A stretch of 64,000 nucleotides of DNA from Solirubrobacter soli DSM 22325. Its GTDB lineage: Bacteria; Actinomycetota; Thermoleophilia; Solirubrobacterales; Solirubrobacteraceae. Shown here one piece after another: positions 44,552 to 53,053 of the stretch (position 1 is the stretch's first letter; each line of letters begins with the position of its first letter). The notes under the pieces are model-generated. The model was not told the origin of the DNA, ran no database searches, and saw nothing but the letters and a program-made list of their open reading frames with translations. Position numbers and translations under genes: made by a program. The stretch is from positions 34,520-98,519 of the forward strand of contig NZ_AUIK01000032.1 of NCBI RefSeq assembly GCF_000423665.1, read 5' to 3'.

Positions 44552-45686
44552 TCGTGACGGTGAAGGCGCGGGTGGTCTTCAGGCCGGACGCGTCGGTGAC
44601 GGTCAGCTCGCCGTCGTAGGCGCCGGCCGCCGCGAAGGTGCGGGTCGGGGCGGCGCCGTAGGACGTGGTGCCGTTGGAGAACTTCCAGACGTAGGACTCG
44701 ATGTCGCAGCGGCCGTCGACGTCGGCCGAGAACGCGACCGGGACGCCGGCCTTGCCGGAGAAGCCGCCGAGCGGGGCGATCGTGGGCGCGACGTTGTTCG
44801 CCAGCAGGTCGCCGAGGTCGGTCGTGTGGCCGGTCGCGGTCAGCTCGAACGTCGGGTTGCTGTGGATGGCGGGACCGAACGGCTTGTCGAACAGGGCGGG
44901 CGACTCGGCCACGCCGAGGACCGGGTCCATCAGGCCGATCTGCACCGTCGGCTGCTGGGTGACGGCGACGGCCGGGGTCCAGCGCAGCGACGACAGGCGG
45001 TACCCGACGCTCGAGCCGACCGGCCCGCACGGGACCTTGATCGTCTCGGAGTTGGCGAGCACGCCGAGCGGCAGGTTCGACGCGCTGCCGGCGTTGGCGC
45101 CGTCGACGCTGAACGAGCGGTTGGTGATGACACCCTCGGGCGTGACGTTGAACGTGGCCTTCAGCGCGACCTTCACGTACGGGCTGGCCGGGATGCCCGG
45201 GGTCTTGATGAGCGGGAGGCCGTCCGAGAACGCGACGCAGCTGTAGCCGCCGCCCAGCGTCTGCAGCTGGCAGGTGACGTCGTCGCCGATCGCCTTCGTG
45301 CCGATGTCGACCGACGCGAAGCCCTTCACCTTGACGTTGCCGGTCAGCGTCCAGCGCACCTTCAGCGTGCCGAGCGCGAGCGGGGAGACGGAGCGCGCGA
45401 CCGGGAGATCGGCGCCCTGACGGACCTTCGCGGTGTCCCAGCCGACGATCGTCTGGAGCGGGCTCGTCCACGTGGCCTTGGCCGCCACGTCGACGTCGAA
45501 CGAAGCGAGCCCGAGCGTGTCGTACCCACCGATGTGGTACCCGCCCAGGTTCTCCGAGCCGGAGCTCAGCGAGTGGTTGTACGCCTCGCCGACCGAGGCG
45601 GCCGAAGCGACAGCGGGCGCGCCGGCTACAGCGAGCGCCGAGAGGCCCAGCGCGACGAGCGCGCCGTGCGAGCGACGATGGATCAT
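44541..45686 (-). CDS. secreted PKD-domain protein
   Basis: A 381-residue exported protein. AAGGAG precedes the ATG at 45686 by 6 bases, and a signal peptide runs to about residue 29 (AVAGAPAVASA). The central 220 residues are beta-rich with two or three cysteine-bearing strands and match no family known to me. The C-terminal ~85 residues form a PKD-type Ig module (GVPVAFSADVDGRCDIESYV, then KFSNGTTSYGAAPTRTF and LTVTDASGLK). It is likely a surface or matrix protein. The gap upstream contains a long hairpin at 45847-45881. Confidence 0.8.
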   Translation of the reverse strand: MIHRRSHGALVALGLSALAVAGAPAVASAASVGEAYNHSLSSGSENLGGYHIGGYDTLGLASFDVDVAAKATWTSPLQTIVGWDTAKVRQGADLPVARSVSPLALGTLKVRWTLTGNVKVKGFASVDIGTKAIGDDVTCQLQTLGGGYSCVAFSDGLPLIKTPGIPASPYVKVALKATFNVTPEGVITNRSFSVDGANAGSASNLPLGVLANSETIKVPCGPVGSSVGYRLSSLRWTPAVAVTQQPTVQIGLMDPVLGVAESPALFDKPFGPAIHSNPTFELTATGHTTDLGDLLANNVAPTIAPLGGFSGKAGVPVAFSADVDGRCDIESYVWKFSNGTTSYGAAPTRTFAAAGAYDGELTVTDASGLKTTRAFTVTITK

Positions 45687-45760
45687 GGGGGCTCCTTGGG
45701 GGATTCGGGGAGGAGAGTTGCTGCGATCGGAACCCTCTCCGGACCCTGGGTGACCCCGCA

Positions 45761-46153
45761 TCACCCACCCCCCACATTCACCCGGGTGGAGTTGGATGAG
45801 AAGCCGCCGTTGTGGCGTCCGCGCGGGGAGCTTCGGGAGGGGGTGTTTCGAGTTTGCTCACGCCCTGCGAGCAAACTCGAACTACCCCTCGGACTCACGC
45901 CACGCTCGGACCGGTCCACGATGTCGTCGTTTGATCCGATCGCCGACGGGCCGGCGCTCGTTCGGAGCTCACTCAGGTCGGCGTGTCCGTCCCATCGAGC
46001 CCACGACGCCCCCTCCGCGATGATCGCGCGGTAAACCTCTGCGTCCGGCTGCCAGCGGAACGATTCAGCCCCTTGCACAAGCCGCTCGCCGCGGACGGTG
46101 ACTTGGCACCGGAGAACCGCCGCTCGCGCGGGAAGACAGATCTGCCCGGACAC
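45761..46153 (-). CDS. hypothetical protein with a leaderless promoter
   Basis: An open frame of 130 codons from GTG 46153. The first 65 residues (MSGQICLPARAAVLRCQVTV, later FRWQPDAEVYRAIIAEGASW) read like real protein and the TACGAT hexamer 6 bases before GTG fits the leaderless pattern of other genes here. The rest becomes Ser/Arg/Gly-rich and includes the hairpin, so the 3' half may be decayed. No family recognised. Confidence 0.4.
   Translation of the reverse strand: MSGQICLPARAAVLRCQVTVRGERLVQGAESFRWQPDAEVYRAIIAEGASWARWDGHADLSELRTSAGPSAIGSNDDIVDRSERGVSPRGSSSLLAGREQTRNTPSRSSPRGRHNGGFSSNSTRVNVGGG
45847..45881. repeat. perfect 13-base inverted repeat
   Basis: TTCGAGTTTGCTC, a 9-base loop, GAGCAAACTCGAA. 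It lies in the reverse-strand hypothetical gene and 160 bases upstream of the PKD-protein start, so it may act as a terminator or regulatory stem for either. The arms are unusually AT-balanced for this window. Confidence 0.65.
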
Positions 46154-46159
46154 GTCGAC

Positions 46160-46165
46160 ATCGTA
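46160..46165 (-). promoter_or_regulatory. -10 element of a leaderless promoter
   Basis: On the reverse strand TACGAT lies 6 bases before the GTG at 46153. Confidence 0.4.
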
Positions 46166-46177
46166 GGCCGAGCACGG

Positions 46178-46487
46178 TCAGCGGGATCGGTTCCACCAAC
46201 CGATACCGCGCCCAGGCGGGGCAAGGCGACGTGAGCTCGCTTCGTGTCGCTTCAAGGCGGGCAGCACGTACTCTTCTGTCGGCTCGAGCTCACAGCACGG
46301 CTCCAGCACCCGCTTCTGAACCAGCGCCTGGGCGGTAGCGCGCCGGGCTCGGAGCGCCTCGCAGCGCGCCTTTCCCTCCGCCTGCTTACGCGCTAGAAAG
46401 CCTTGAGCAAGTTCACAACCGGTCCTCGCCTCGTCGACGATGACGTTGAGGCGTGGTTGGTGGGGGTGCGTCGGCCTGGCCGCCTGT
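46178..46487 (-). pseudogene. start-less helical ORF, probable remnant
   Basis: Between a TAA at 46490-46488 and a TGA at 46180-46178 one frame reads LNVIVDEARTGCELAQGFLA, then RKQAEGKARCEALRAR and EPTEEYVLPALKRHE, a plausible charged helical protein. No ATG, GTG or TTG begins it. It may be the leftover of a gene, or start at another codon. No family recognised. The rest of the gap up to 46526 shows nothing. Confidence 0.3.
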
Positions 46488-46526
46488 TAGGCCGCCTAGT
46501 TGCAGCGCCCCCTCAAGAGCGTCGCG

Positions 46527-48776
46527 CTAGATCAGGCCCAGTTCGCGTCCGCGCGCGACCGCTTCGGCGCGGCTCGTCACGCTGAGCTTGCGGAAGAGGG
46601 TGCGGGTGTGGCTCTTGACGGTGTTGAAGGAGACGTAGAGCTCGGAGCCGATCTCACGTTGGGAGAGGTCGGTCGCCAGCAGGCGCAGGACGGCGATCTC
46701 GCGGTCGGAGAGGTCGGCGTCGAAGGCGAGCGCGGGGCCGCGGACGGGGGCGGAGACCTGGAGGGCGCGCTCGAGGCCTTGGACCCGCTCGTCGAGGATG
46801 CCCGGGTCCGGGCAGGTGGCGAGGGCGCGGCGGGCTTCGCGGGCGAGGGAGCGGGCGCCGGCGACATCCTTGACGCGCCGGCGCAGGTTCGCGTGCAGCA
46901 ACAGCGCGTGGGCGAGGTCGATGCGCCAGCCGTCGCGGCGGGCGAGCACGGCGGCGCGGGTGTAGGCGGCTTCGGCGCCCTCGAGGTCGCCGCGCTGCTC
47001 GCGGATCATGCCCCGGGCGGCGCGGGCGAGCGAGGCGGTGGGTGACTCGGTGAAGCCGCGCTCGTCGATCACCGCCTCGGCCTCGAGGGCGAACTGGTCG
47101 GCGGCGGTGACGTCGCCCGCCTCGGCCTTCGCGCACGCGAGGACGCCGAGCGTGGTCACCTGCAGCTGTCGCAACGGCCCGCCGGCGATCAGACCGCGCG
47201 CCCGCTCGAGCGGGACGATGGCTTCGGCGCTCTCGCCCCGCATGTAGCGGGTCATCCCGATCAGCATCCCGGACAACGCGCCCGCCGTGGGCGCGCCGTC
47301 GCTCTCGGCGAGCACCGCCATCTCGTGCGCGCGGCCGACCTCGCCACTCAAGTACGCGACACACGCACGCAGCAGCGCGCCCTTGGTGGCGAGGGAGCCC
47401 AGGTCGTCTTCGAAGGCCCCACGGTCACCCGCCTCGGACAGGCGGATCATCGGCTCGACCTCGTCCAGGCGGCCCAGGAACATCGACGTCCAGCCGCGGA
47501 TCAGGCACAGGCGCGGATCGGCCTCGATCGTGCCGGCGGGCAGCTCGTCCAGCCAGCGGGACACGGTACGCGGGTCGACGTGCCACGCCTTCTGCCAGTG
47601 GCGCGCGATCAGGTCGGACGCCGCGTCGATCTGGCCCGAGGCGATGCCATGGACGATCGCCGCGTCGAGGTCCCCCTCCCGCTGATGCCAGGCCGACGCG
47701 CGGGCGTGCAGCTCGCTCACGAGGTCCGGCTCCGTCCGCCCCAGCTCACTGCGCAGGAGGTCGCGGAGCAGGTGGTGGTAGCGGTACCACTGGCCGCGAT
47801 CGTCGAGCGCGACCACGAACAGGTTCGAGCGGAAGGCCTCGCTCAGCAGGAATGCGGCATCGCCCGACGCCGTGACCGCCTCGCACAGCGACGCGCACAT
47901 CCGCTCGAGGATCGAGGTGCGCAGCAGGAACTCGCGCATCGGCCGCGGCGCGCCCTCGATCACCTCGGCGAGGTAGTCGCCGATCTGCCGGTCGTCGCCG
48001 GCGAGCGTGCGGATGAAGGCGCTGCGGTCACTGCGCTCGCGCAACGAGAGCCCGGCGAGCTGGAGCCCGGCGGGCCAGCCCTCGGTACGCCGGCGCAGCA
48101 GCTCGACGTCGCCCGGGCCGAGCCCGAGCGCGAGCGAGCCGTTGAGCAGCGCGTCGGCGTCGGCGCCGTCGAACTGCAGCTCACCCGCCCGGACCTCGAC
48201 CAGCTCTCCCGCCGCGCGTAGGCGGGCGAGCGGCAGCGGCGGGTCGGCGCGGCTGGTGATCGCGAGTTGCGCCGTCCGCGGCAGGTGCCGGAGCAGGAAC
48301 GCGACCGACTCGAGCACCCGCTCGTCCCGCACCACGTGGAAGTCGTCGAGGACGAGCACCACGGGCACCGGCAGCTGCGCCAGCTCGTTGATCAGCTGGG
48401 GAAGGACGGCCTCGACCAGCGCGGAGCCGGTGTTGGGCAGCGTCGCCAGCACCGCGCCCCCGAAGCCCGGCGCGATCGTCCGCAGCGCCGCGACCACGTA
48501 GCTCCAGAAGCGCACCGGCTCGTCGTCGGACGCGTCGAGCGAGACCCATGCGAACGGGCGGTGCTCCTGCGCGAAGACCCGCCACTGCGCCAGGAGCACC
48601 GTCTTCCCCCACCCCGCGGGAGCGCACACGAGCGCCAGCTTGGAGGGCGCGCTCTCGGCGAGCCGCGTGACGAGCTCGTCACGCGCCACGAAGCCAGGGC
48701 GCACCTCCGGTGGGTGGAGCTTGGTGGCGACGAGGACGACCCCGGGCGTCTCACCCGGGGCGACCGAAAGGCTCAG
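46527..48776 (-). CDS. MalT-type LuxR-family regulator, probable CTG start
   Basis: A LAL-type regulator of about 749 residues: STAND ATPase with Walker A APAGWGKT (~52-59) and Walker B LVLDDFH, a TPR-like middle, and a C-terminal LuxR helix-turn-helix (DLSDREIAVLRLLATDLSQR, then NTVKSHTRTLFRKL). The first ATG/GTG/TTG in frame is GTG 48704, but the 24 codons before it encode VVLVATKLHPPEVRPG, the standard opening of this family, and the only plausible start there is CTG 48776, placed 5 bases after a perfect AGGAGG. The GTG would give 725 residues. It is paralogous to the 36736-39393 regulator. Confidence 0.85.
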   Translation of the reverse strand: MSLSVAPGETPGVVLVATKLHPPEVRPGFVARDELVTRLAESAPSKLALVCAPAGWGKTVLLAQWRVFAQEHRPFAWVSLDASDDEPVRFWSYVVAALRTIAPGFGGAVLATLPNTGSALVEAVLPQLINELAQLPVPVVLVLDDFHVVRDERVLESVAFLLRHLPRTAQLAITSRADPPLPLARLRAAGELVEVRAGELQFDGADADALLNGSLALGLGPGDVELLRRRTEGWPAGLQLAGLSLRERSDRSAFIRTLAGDDRQIGDYLAEVIEGAPRPMREFLLRTSILERMCASLCEAVTASGDAAFLLSEAFRSNLFVVALDDRGQWYRYHHLLRDLLRSELGRTEPDLVSELHARASAWHQREGDLDAAIVHGIASGQIDAASDLIARHWQKAWHVDPRTVSRWLDELPAGTIEADPRLCLIRGWTSMFLGRLDEVEPMIRLSEAGDRGAFEDDLGSLATKGALLRACVAYLSGEVGRAHEMAVLAESDGAPTAGALSGMLIGMTRYMRGESAEAIVPLERARGLIAGGPLRQLQVTTLGVLACAKAEAGDVTAADQFALEAEAVIDERGFTESPTASLARAARGMIREQRGDLEGAEAAYTRAAVLARRDGWRIDLAHALLLHANLRRRVKDVAGARSLAREARRALATCPDPGILDERVQGLERALQVSAPVRGPALAFDADLSDREIAVLRLLATDLSQREIGSELYVSFNTVKSHTRTLFRKLSVTSRAEAVARGRELGLI

Positions 48777-48824
48777 CTCGTCCTCCTCATGTGCGCGTGA
48801 TCGTAATGACGCGCACGCGCCACG

Positions 48825-50054
48825 TCACGTGGTCATCGACGAGATGCGGATCGCGCCGTGAGCGAGCCAGCCGGCGACGACGTGATCGCCGGCCGAGGCG
48901 ACATTGACGCCGCGGACGGCGCCGGTCGCGAGTGTCCGGGCGGGTGAGAACGGCGCGCCGACGGCATAGCGGAGCCGCAGGCGGTTGTACTCCCCGGTGG
49001 GCCAGAGCACGACCGCCGCCGTGCGCGTCGCGGCGGTGACGACCGACCACGTCGGGAACTCCCCCGCCGGCGTCAGGTGGACCGGGGCGGAGAACGTGCC
49101 GTCGGGCTGCTCGACGGCGGCGTCGACGCGGCCCGCGACGGCGTCCTCGCTCTCGCCGTTGGCGAGCCGGGTCACGCTCCACGCGGCGACCGCGGGAGCG
49201 CTCGCGGGGCGCGCGAGCAGCGGGCCGTCGACCTGGATCGTGCCCGCCTTGTTCTGATCGACGGTCGTGACCGTGCGCGGGACGAGGCTCCCGTCCGCTC
49301 CGGGCGTCGCCACCCGCAGCTGCCACGGCAGCTCGCCGCTGACGATGTACCCGACGCCGACGCCACCCGGCCCGCCGAACGCCCGCGGGTCGGCGAACGA
49401 GCCCGTCCTGGCGGTGTCGGCCGACACGACCTGCACCGCGCCGAAGCGCTCCGCCCCCGGCGCGAGCACGGCGGTCGCCGCCTGGCCTTTGGTGTCGGCC
49501 CAGCTCGCGACGACGTCGCCGCTCGGCGCGGCCGCCGCACTCACCGACCAGTTGCCATTGACGCGCGCGAGCGTCTGGAAGGCGCCGAACCGCCCGTTCG
49601 TGGACACCGCGTAGCGGACCGCGTGATCGTGCCCGGGCACGCCCTGCCACCAGACCACCGCGAACCGCCCGCCCGAGGCGAACACCGTCTCCGCGATCAC
49701 ATTGGCCACGACGGACACGAGCCGCTGCGGCCGCCCGAACCGCCCGCCCGGCTTGGCGACCGCGACCTCGACCGTCCGCCGTCCGTGCTCGCCGTAGCGC
49801 GTCCACTGCACCGCGGCGGAGCCATCCGGCGCGAGCGCGACCGCCGGCCCGGACGCGTAGCGCTTCGTCGACACGACCTGCGACGGACCGGCCGCGCCCG
49901 CCCGCACCCGGACCCGCCCGCGATCGTCGGTCCACGCGACCAGCGTCCGGCCGGTCTCGTCGACGGCCACCGCGGGTGGCGATCCGTCGTCCTGGGCGAC
50001 GTGGGCGACGGTCTGCGGCGGTGCGAACTGCGGGGGCGGAGCGAGTACGAGCAT
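48825..50054 (-). CDS. repeat protein, probable beta-propeller, unassigned
   Basis: A protein of about 409 residues made of repeated strands such as PPAVAVDETGRTLVAWTDDR, GPAVALAPDGSAAVQWTR and VSAAAAPSGDVVASWADT, that is an xAVAxxPDGxxVVAW unit recurring about every 45-50 residues; a propeller of six or seven blades is likely. No catalytic residues are evident. The start is unsure: ATG 50054 has no good site; an in-frame TTG 15 codons upstream would place a Leu-Gly-Gly-Cys lipobox-like motif near the N-terminus, but without a hydrophobic core. Export is therefore unproved. Confidence 0.65.
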   Translation of the reverse strand: MLVLAPPPQFAPPQTVAHVAQDDGSPPAVAVDETGRTLVAWTDDRGRVRVRAGAAGPSQVVSTKRYASGPAVALAPDGSAAVQWTRYGEHGRRTVEVAVAKPGGRFGRPQRLVSVVANVIAETVFASGGRFAVVWWQGVPGHDHAVRYAVSTNGRFGAFQTLARVNGNWSVSAAAAPSGDVVASWADTKGQAATAVLAPGAERFGAVQVVSADTARTGSFADPRAFGGPGGVGVGYIVSGELPWQLRVATPGADGSLVPRTVTTVDQNKAGTIQVDGPLLARPASAPAVAAWSVTRLANGESEDAVAGRVDAAVEQPDGTFSAPVHLTPAGEFPTWSVVTAATRTAAVVLWPTGEYNRLRLRYAVGAPFSPARTLATGAVRGVNVASAGDHVVAGWLAHGAIRISSMTT

Positions 50055-50159
50055 GCCAGGCACCGTCGTACCCGCGCCGCTCGCGGCGCACCCACCCAAG
50101 GTGCACGCCCACCTCCCCCTCCGTGGGTTTTCCCGAGGGTCGCACTCATGCCCGGCACC

Positions 50160-50165
50160 TACGCT
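50160..50165 (+). promoter_or_regulatory. -10 element near a small membrane-protein gene
   Basis: TACGCT lies 9 bases before the ATG at 50175. Confidence 0.3.
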
Positions 50166-50174
50166 TGGGCGTGC

Positions 50175-50321
50175 ATGCTGACCCTCGGCCTGATCCGCGA
50201 GTTCCTCTACGCCCTCTCCGGCCTGGGCTTCGTCTGCGTCGTCCTCGCGATCTTCGTCGTGATCGCGCGCTTCTTCGCCAAGCGCATCCTCGGGGACGAC
50301 GACGGCTCGTCGATCCGGTAG
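50175..50321 (+). CDS. 48-residue single-pass membrane protein
   Basis: The peptide begins MLTLGLIREFLYALSGLGFV, continues with a strongly hydrophobic helix (CVVLAIFVVIARFF) and ends with the basic/acidic tail AKRILGDDDGSSIR. One transmembrane helix, positive-inside rule suggesting a cytoplasmic C-terminus. No family known to me. Support comes from composition, the near -10 hexamer, and its fit between two convergent/divergent genes: it ends 1 base before the stop of the next reverse gene. Confidence 0.55.
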   Translation: MLTLGLIREFLYALSGLGFVCVVLAIFVVIARFFAKRILGDDDGSSIR

Positions 50322-50322
50322 G

Positions 50323-51186
50323 TCAGCGACAGCGGCGACGATCGGCCTTCGAGCCATCGACGGCCGGGCCGGTCTCCCCGAGCACGCGGCCGCCGCCTGT
50401 GACCACCACCGAGCAGGCGCGGTCGGGCAAGGCGACCGCGTAGAACGCCGCCAGCGGGTAGCCGCGAGCGCGGCCGGTTCCGGCGCGGACGTCGACGCCG
50501 CTCCCGCGCACCCGGATCCGACGCACGTTGGCCGGCACCTCGCCGAACGCGAAGATCGTCCCGCCGACGCGCTTCCAGCTTGTCGGATCGTTGCACGAGG
50601 ACCCGTAGCTGCGGTGGCCGTGGAATCGCAGGACATAGCAGGCCGCGCGCCGGTCCTCGGGCGCGACCGGGAACCCCGGCGGCAGCAGCGCGGTGAGCGT
50701 GTACCCGTGTCCGCGCCGCACGACGGCGCGCTTCATGCCGGCCGGCAGGTGCCCGAGGGACGGTGGCGCACTCGTCGCGATCTGCAGCGCCTCCCAGCGC
50801 TCGGGCGGCTCTGGCTTCACCGATTCCGCCAGCGTCTCCAGTTGGGCGTCCTTGCCGCCGTCGATGCCCAGCACGAGCGTCACACCCGACGATTCGATCC
50901 AGCGCAACTGCCGCCCGTACGTCTCGCCATCGTCGGTCAGATCGGAGAACTCGGCGGGCTGCCCGTGCACCGTCGTCTGCGCGGCCGGCGGCGCGTCGTA
51001 CATCGAACGCCCGGCGTCGTAAGCGGTGAGCTCGATCGGCGCGTCGTCGAAGTCATGCGTGTTGTGGCCATAGAGCGTCTTCTGCCACCCGTCGTACTGG
51101 CGGGCGACGAGCAGGCGGTCACCGGCCGGCGGCGCGCCGATCGACCATCCGGCGGCGGCGACGGCGATGAGGGTGTTGGCGAGCAT
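50323..51186 (-). CDS. protein of unknown function, possibly exported
   Basis: A 287-residue protein starting MLANTLIAVAAAGWSIG, a short hydrophobic N-terminus that could be a weak signal or anchor. The rest alternates beta strands (YGRQLRWIESSGVTLVLGID, later YVLRFHGHRSYGSSC) with two cysteines about 45 residues before and near the end of the protein. No domain recognised. It is divergent from the DUF427 gene with 36 bases between starts, so the two share a compact promoter region. Confidence 0.6.
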   Translation of the reverse strand: MLANTLIAVAAAGWSIGAPPAGDRLLVARQYDGWQKTLYGHNTHDFDDAPIELTAYDAGRSMYDAPPAAQTTVHGQPAEFSDLTDDGETYGRQLRWIESSGVTLVLGIDGGKDAQLETLAESVKPEPPERWEALQIATSAPPSLGHLPAGMKRAVVRRGHGYTLTALLPPGFPVAPEDRRAACYVLRFHGHRSYGSSCNDPTSWKRVGGTIFAFGEVPANVRRIRVRGSGVDVRAGTGRARGYPLAAFYAVALPDRACSVVVTGGGRVLGETGPAVDGSKADRRRCR

Positions 51187-51210
51187 GGAATCGAGATACC
51201 CGGATCGGCG

Positions 51211-51216
51211 TACAGT
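51211..51216 (+). promoter_or_regulatory. -10 element of a leaderless promoter
   Basis: TACAGT lies 6 bases before the ATG of the DUF427 gene at 51223; no Shine-Dalgarno sequence. Confidence 0.5.
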
Positions 51217-51222
51217 CGGCCT

Positions 51223-52020
51223 ATGAGCACGCGGATGCGGGACCTGCTGGGCGGGGCGCTGGACCAGCTGCGCTACGAACCGACGGAGAAGCGCGTGCGA
51301 GCGCTGCTCGGCGCTGACACCGCGGTCGACAGCACGCGTGCGCTGCTCGTGTGGGAGCCGCGGCGGGTGGTGCCGACGTACGCCGTGCCGGAGGCCGACA
51401 TCCTCGCCGCGGTCACCCCCGCGCCGGCCGCCGACGCCACAGCCGACGGCATCCTGCACCCCGGCATCCCCTTCACGACCCACACGGCGAGCGGCGAGCC
51501 GCTGACGATCGGCGGTCGCGAGCACGCCGGCTTCCGCCTCTCCGACCTCGCCGGTCACGTCGCGCTCGACTTCCGCGCGTTCGACGCCTGGTACGAGGAG
51601 GACGAGCCGATCCGCGGCCACCCGCGCGACCCGTACTCACGCGTCGACGTCCGCGAGACGTCGCGGCCGGTGCGGATCGAGCTCGACGGCGTCGTGCTGG
51701 CCGAGACCACCCGCGCGCGGCTGCTCTACGAGACGCAGATCTCGACCCGCTTCTACCTCCCCCGCGAGGACGTCAAGGTCGAGCTCGCGCCGAGTGACCT
51801 GCGCACCTACTGCCCGTACAAGGGCGAGGCGTCGTACTTCTCGTTCGCGGGCGGGGAGAACCTCGTCTGGTGCTACGAGGACCCGCTCCCCGACGCACGC
51901 GAGATCACCGGGTTGGTGGCGTTCTGGGACGAGCGCGTCGACGTCTATCTCGACGGGGAGCTCCGCCCTCGCCCCGGCGGCGAGGTCGCCGAGGCGATGA
52001 AGGACGAGTTCGGTCTCTAG
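51223..52020 (+). CDS. DUF427 domain protein
   Basis: A 265-residue protein carrying the DUF427 core in its second half (RPVRIELDGVVLAETTRARL, then YLPREDVKVEL, TYCPYKGEASYFSF and the closing YEDPLPDAREITGLVAFWDE). The N-terminal half holds a related but weaker unit (TRALLVWEPRRVVPTYAVPE), so the protein may be an internal duplication. The structure of DUF427 proteins is a small beta barrel; the biochemical role is not established. It is leaderless by sequence. Its stop overlaps that of the following convergent gene by 4 bases. Confidence 0.85.
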   Translation: MSTRMRDLLGGALDQLRYEPTEKRVRALLGADTAVDSTRALLVWEPRRVVPTYAVPEADILAAVTPAPAADATADGILHPGIPFTTHTASGEPLTIGGREHAGFRLSDLAGHVALDFRAFDAWYEEDEPIRGHPRDPYSRVDVRETSRPVRIELDGVVLAETTRARLLYETQISTRFYLPREDVKVELAPSDLRTYCPYKGEASYFSFAGGENLVWCYEDPLPDAREITGLVAFWDERVDVYLDGELRPRPGGEVAEAMKDEFGL

Positions 52021-53036
52021 GCGTCCAGTTCGAAGTCAGGCCACTTCTCGTGCCAGGACTGCCACTGGTCCTGGTGGCCCTTGCGCCGCGTCGCATTGGA
52101 CGGCTTGACGATCGCAGCGTCCCTGATCGTCATGCGGTAGGCGATGGTCCAGTTGATCTGAGCGTCCCAGAGCGCCTGCTCGCCCTTTGCGGCGGCGCGC
52201 CCGAGGTACTGGCCGATGCCCTTCCAGCTCAGGCCGAACGCGGCGAGCAGGGCGCCGGCGCCCGCCGTCACGCCACCGGAGGTGTCCGTGTTGAGCAGCA
52301 GCACGACGCCGGCCACGATCAGCACGAGGACGAGGGCGACGAGCAGCCGCAGACTGCCCTTGAGGGCCTGGCGGGTGACGTCGCGCAGGCGGCCGACGAC
52401 CTGTTCGGCGGTGCCGACGTAGTCGCTCAGGTGCAGCAGGTCCTTCGCCGCCACCTCGCCGGCCAGTATCGGGCGCCAGACGTGCGCCTGGCGCTGGAGC
52501 TGGTCGCCCACCGGGGTGCGTCCCTCCCACAGCGTCAAGGAGTTGAGCACGCTGTGCGCGGCGTTCGGCGGGAACTTGCTGGCGAGCGCGACGAGCAGCT
52601 TCTTGAGCTCGGCGGTGTCGTCGGCGGTCACCTTGTCGCCGTCACAGAATCGCTGGAGCGAGATACCGAGATGGAACGCGCGGGCGAGAACCGGGTCCGT
52701 CGCGGCGATGGCGGCCAAGAGATCCTGGTGGTACGAGTCGGGGGCCGGAAGGTCGTCGAGCTCCGGGACGGCGATGGCGTCCTCGCTGATCAGCTCCGTC
52801 GCGGCGCCCGTGATCTGCGCCTTGAGCACCTTGCCGAGCGCCACTACATCGAGCCCGAGGTAGTCGATGTCCTCCAGCTTCCCGGTCGCGAGCCCGACGC
52901 GCCAGCCGAGCAGGAACGCCTGGGAGATCTTCGGGTCACCGGCGGGCGGGTGCGACCAGGCGATCGACTCCTTGGCGACGGCGTCGATCAGATCCTCGAA
53001 TTCGCCCGGCCCGCCGTCGCCCTCTTGCTCGCTCAT
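52017..53036 (-). CDS. membrane protein of unknown function
   Basis: A 339-residue protein. The N-terminal 215 residues are helical and soluble (PKISQAFLLGWRVGLATGK, then ELDDLPAPDSYHQDLLAAIA). Two hydrophobic helices follow (LRLLVALVLVLIVAGVVLLL and GGVTAGAGALLAAFGLSW), and a Trp-rich basic C-terminus ends it. No family recognised; the layout resembles proteins that report on intracellular signals at the membrane, but there is no direct evidence. TAGTGT 6 bases before the ATG suggests a leaderless transcript. Confidence 0.65.
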   Translation of the reverse strand: MSEQEGDGGPGEFEDLIDAVAKESIAWSHPPAGDPKISQAFLLGWRVGLATGKLEDIDYLGLDVVALGKVLKAQITGAATELISEDAIAVPELDDLPAPDSYHQDLLAAIAATDPVLARAFHLGISLQRFCDGDKVTADDTAELKKLLVALASKFPPNAAHSVLNSLTLWEGRTPVGDQLQRQAHVWRPILAGEVAAKDLLHLSDYVGTAEQVVGRLRDVTRQALKGSLRLLVALVLVLIVAGVVLLLNTDTSGGVTAGAGALLAAFGLSWKGIGQYLGRAAAKGEQALWDAQINWTIAYRMTIRDAAIVKPSNATRRKGHQDQWQSWHEKWPDFELDA

Positions 53037-53042
53037 CGGACG

Positions 53043-53048
53043 ACACTA
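53043..53048 (-). promoter_or_regulatory. -10 element of a leaderless promoter
   Basis: On the reverse strand TAGTGT lies 6 bases before the ATG at 53036. Confidence 0.5.
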
Positions 53049-53053
53049 ACCGG

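Noticed and set aside
48787..50145. Second long reverse frame overlapping the propeller-like gene
   Set aside because: Arg/Gly-rich noise in an alternative frame; the frame ending at 48825 has regular repeats with natural composition.
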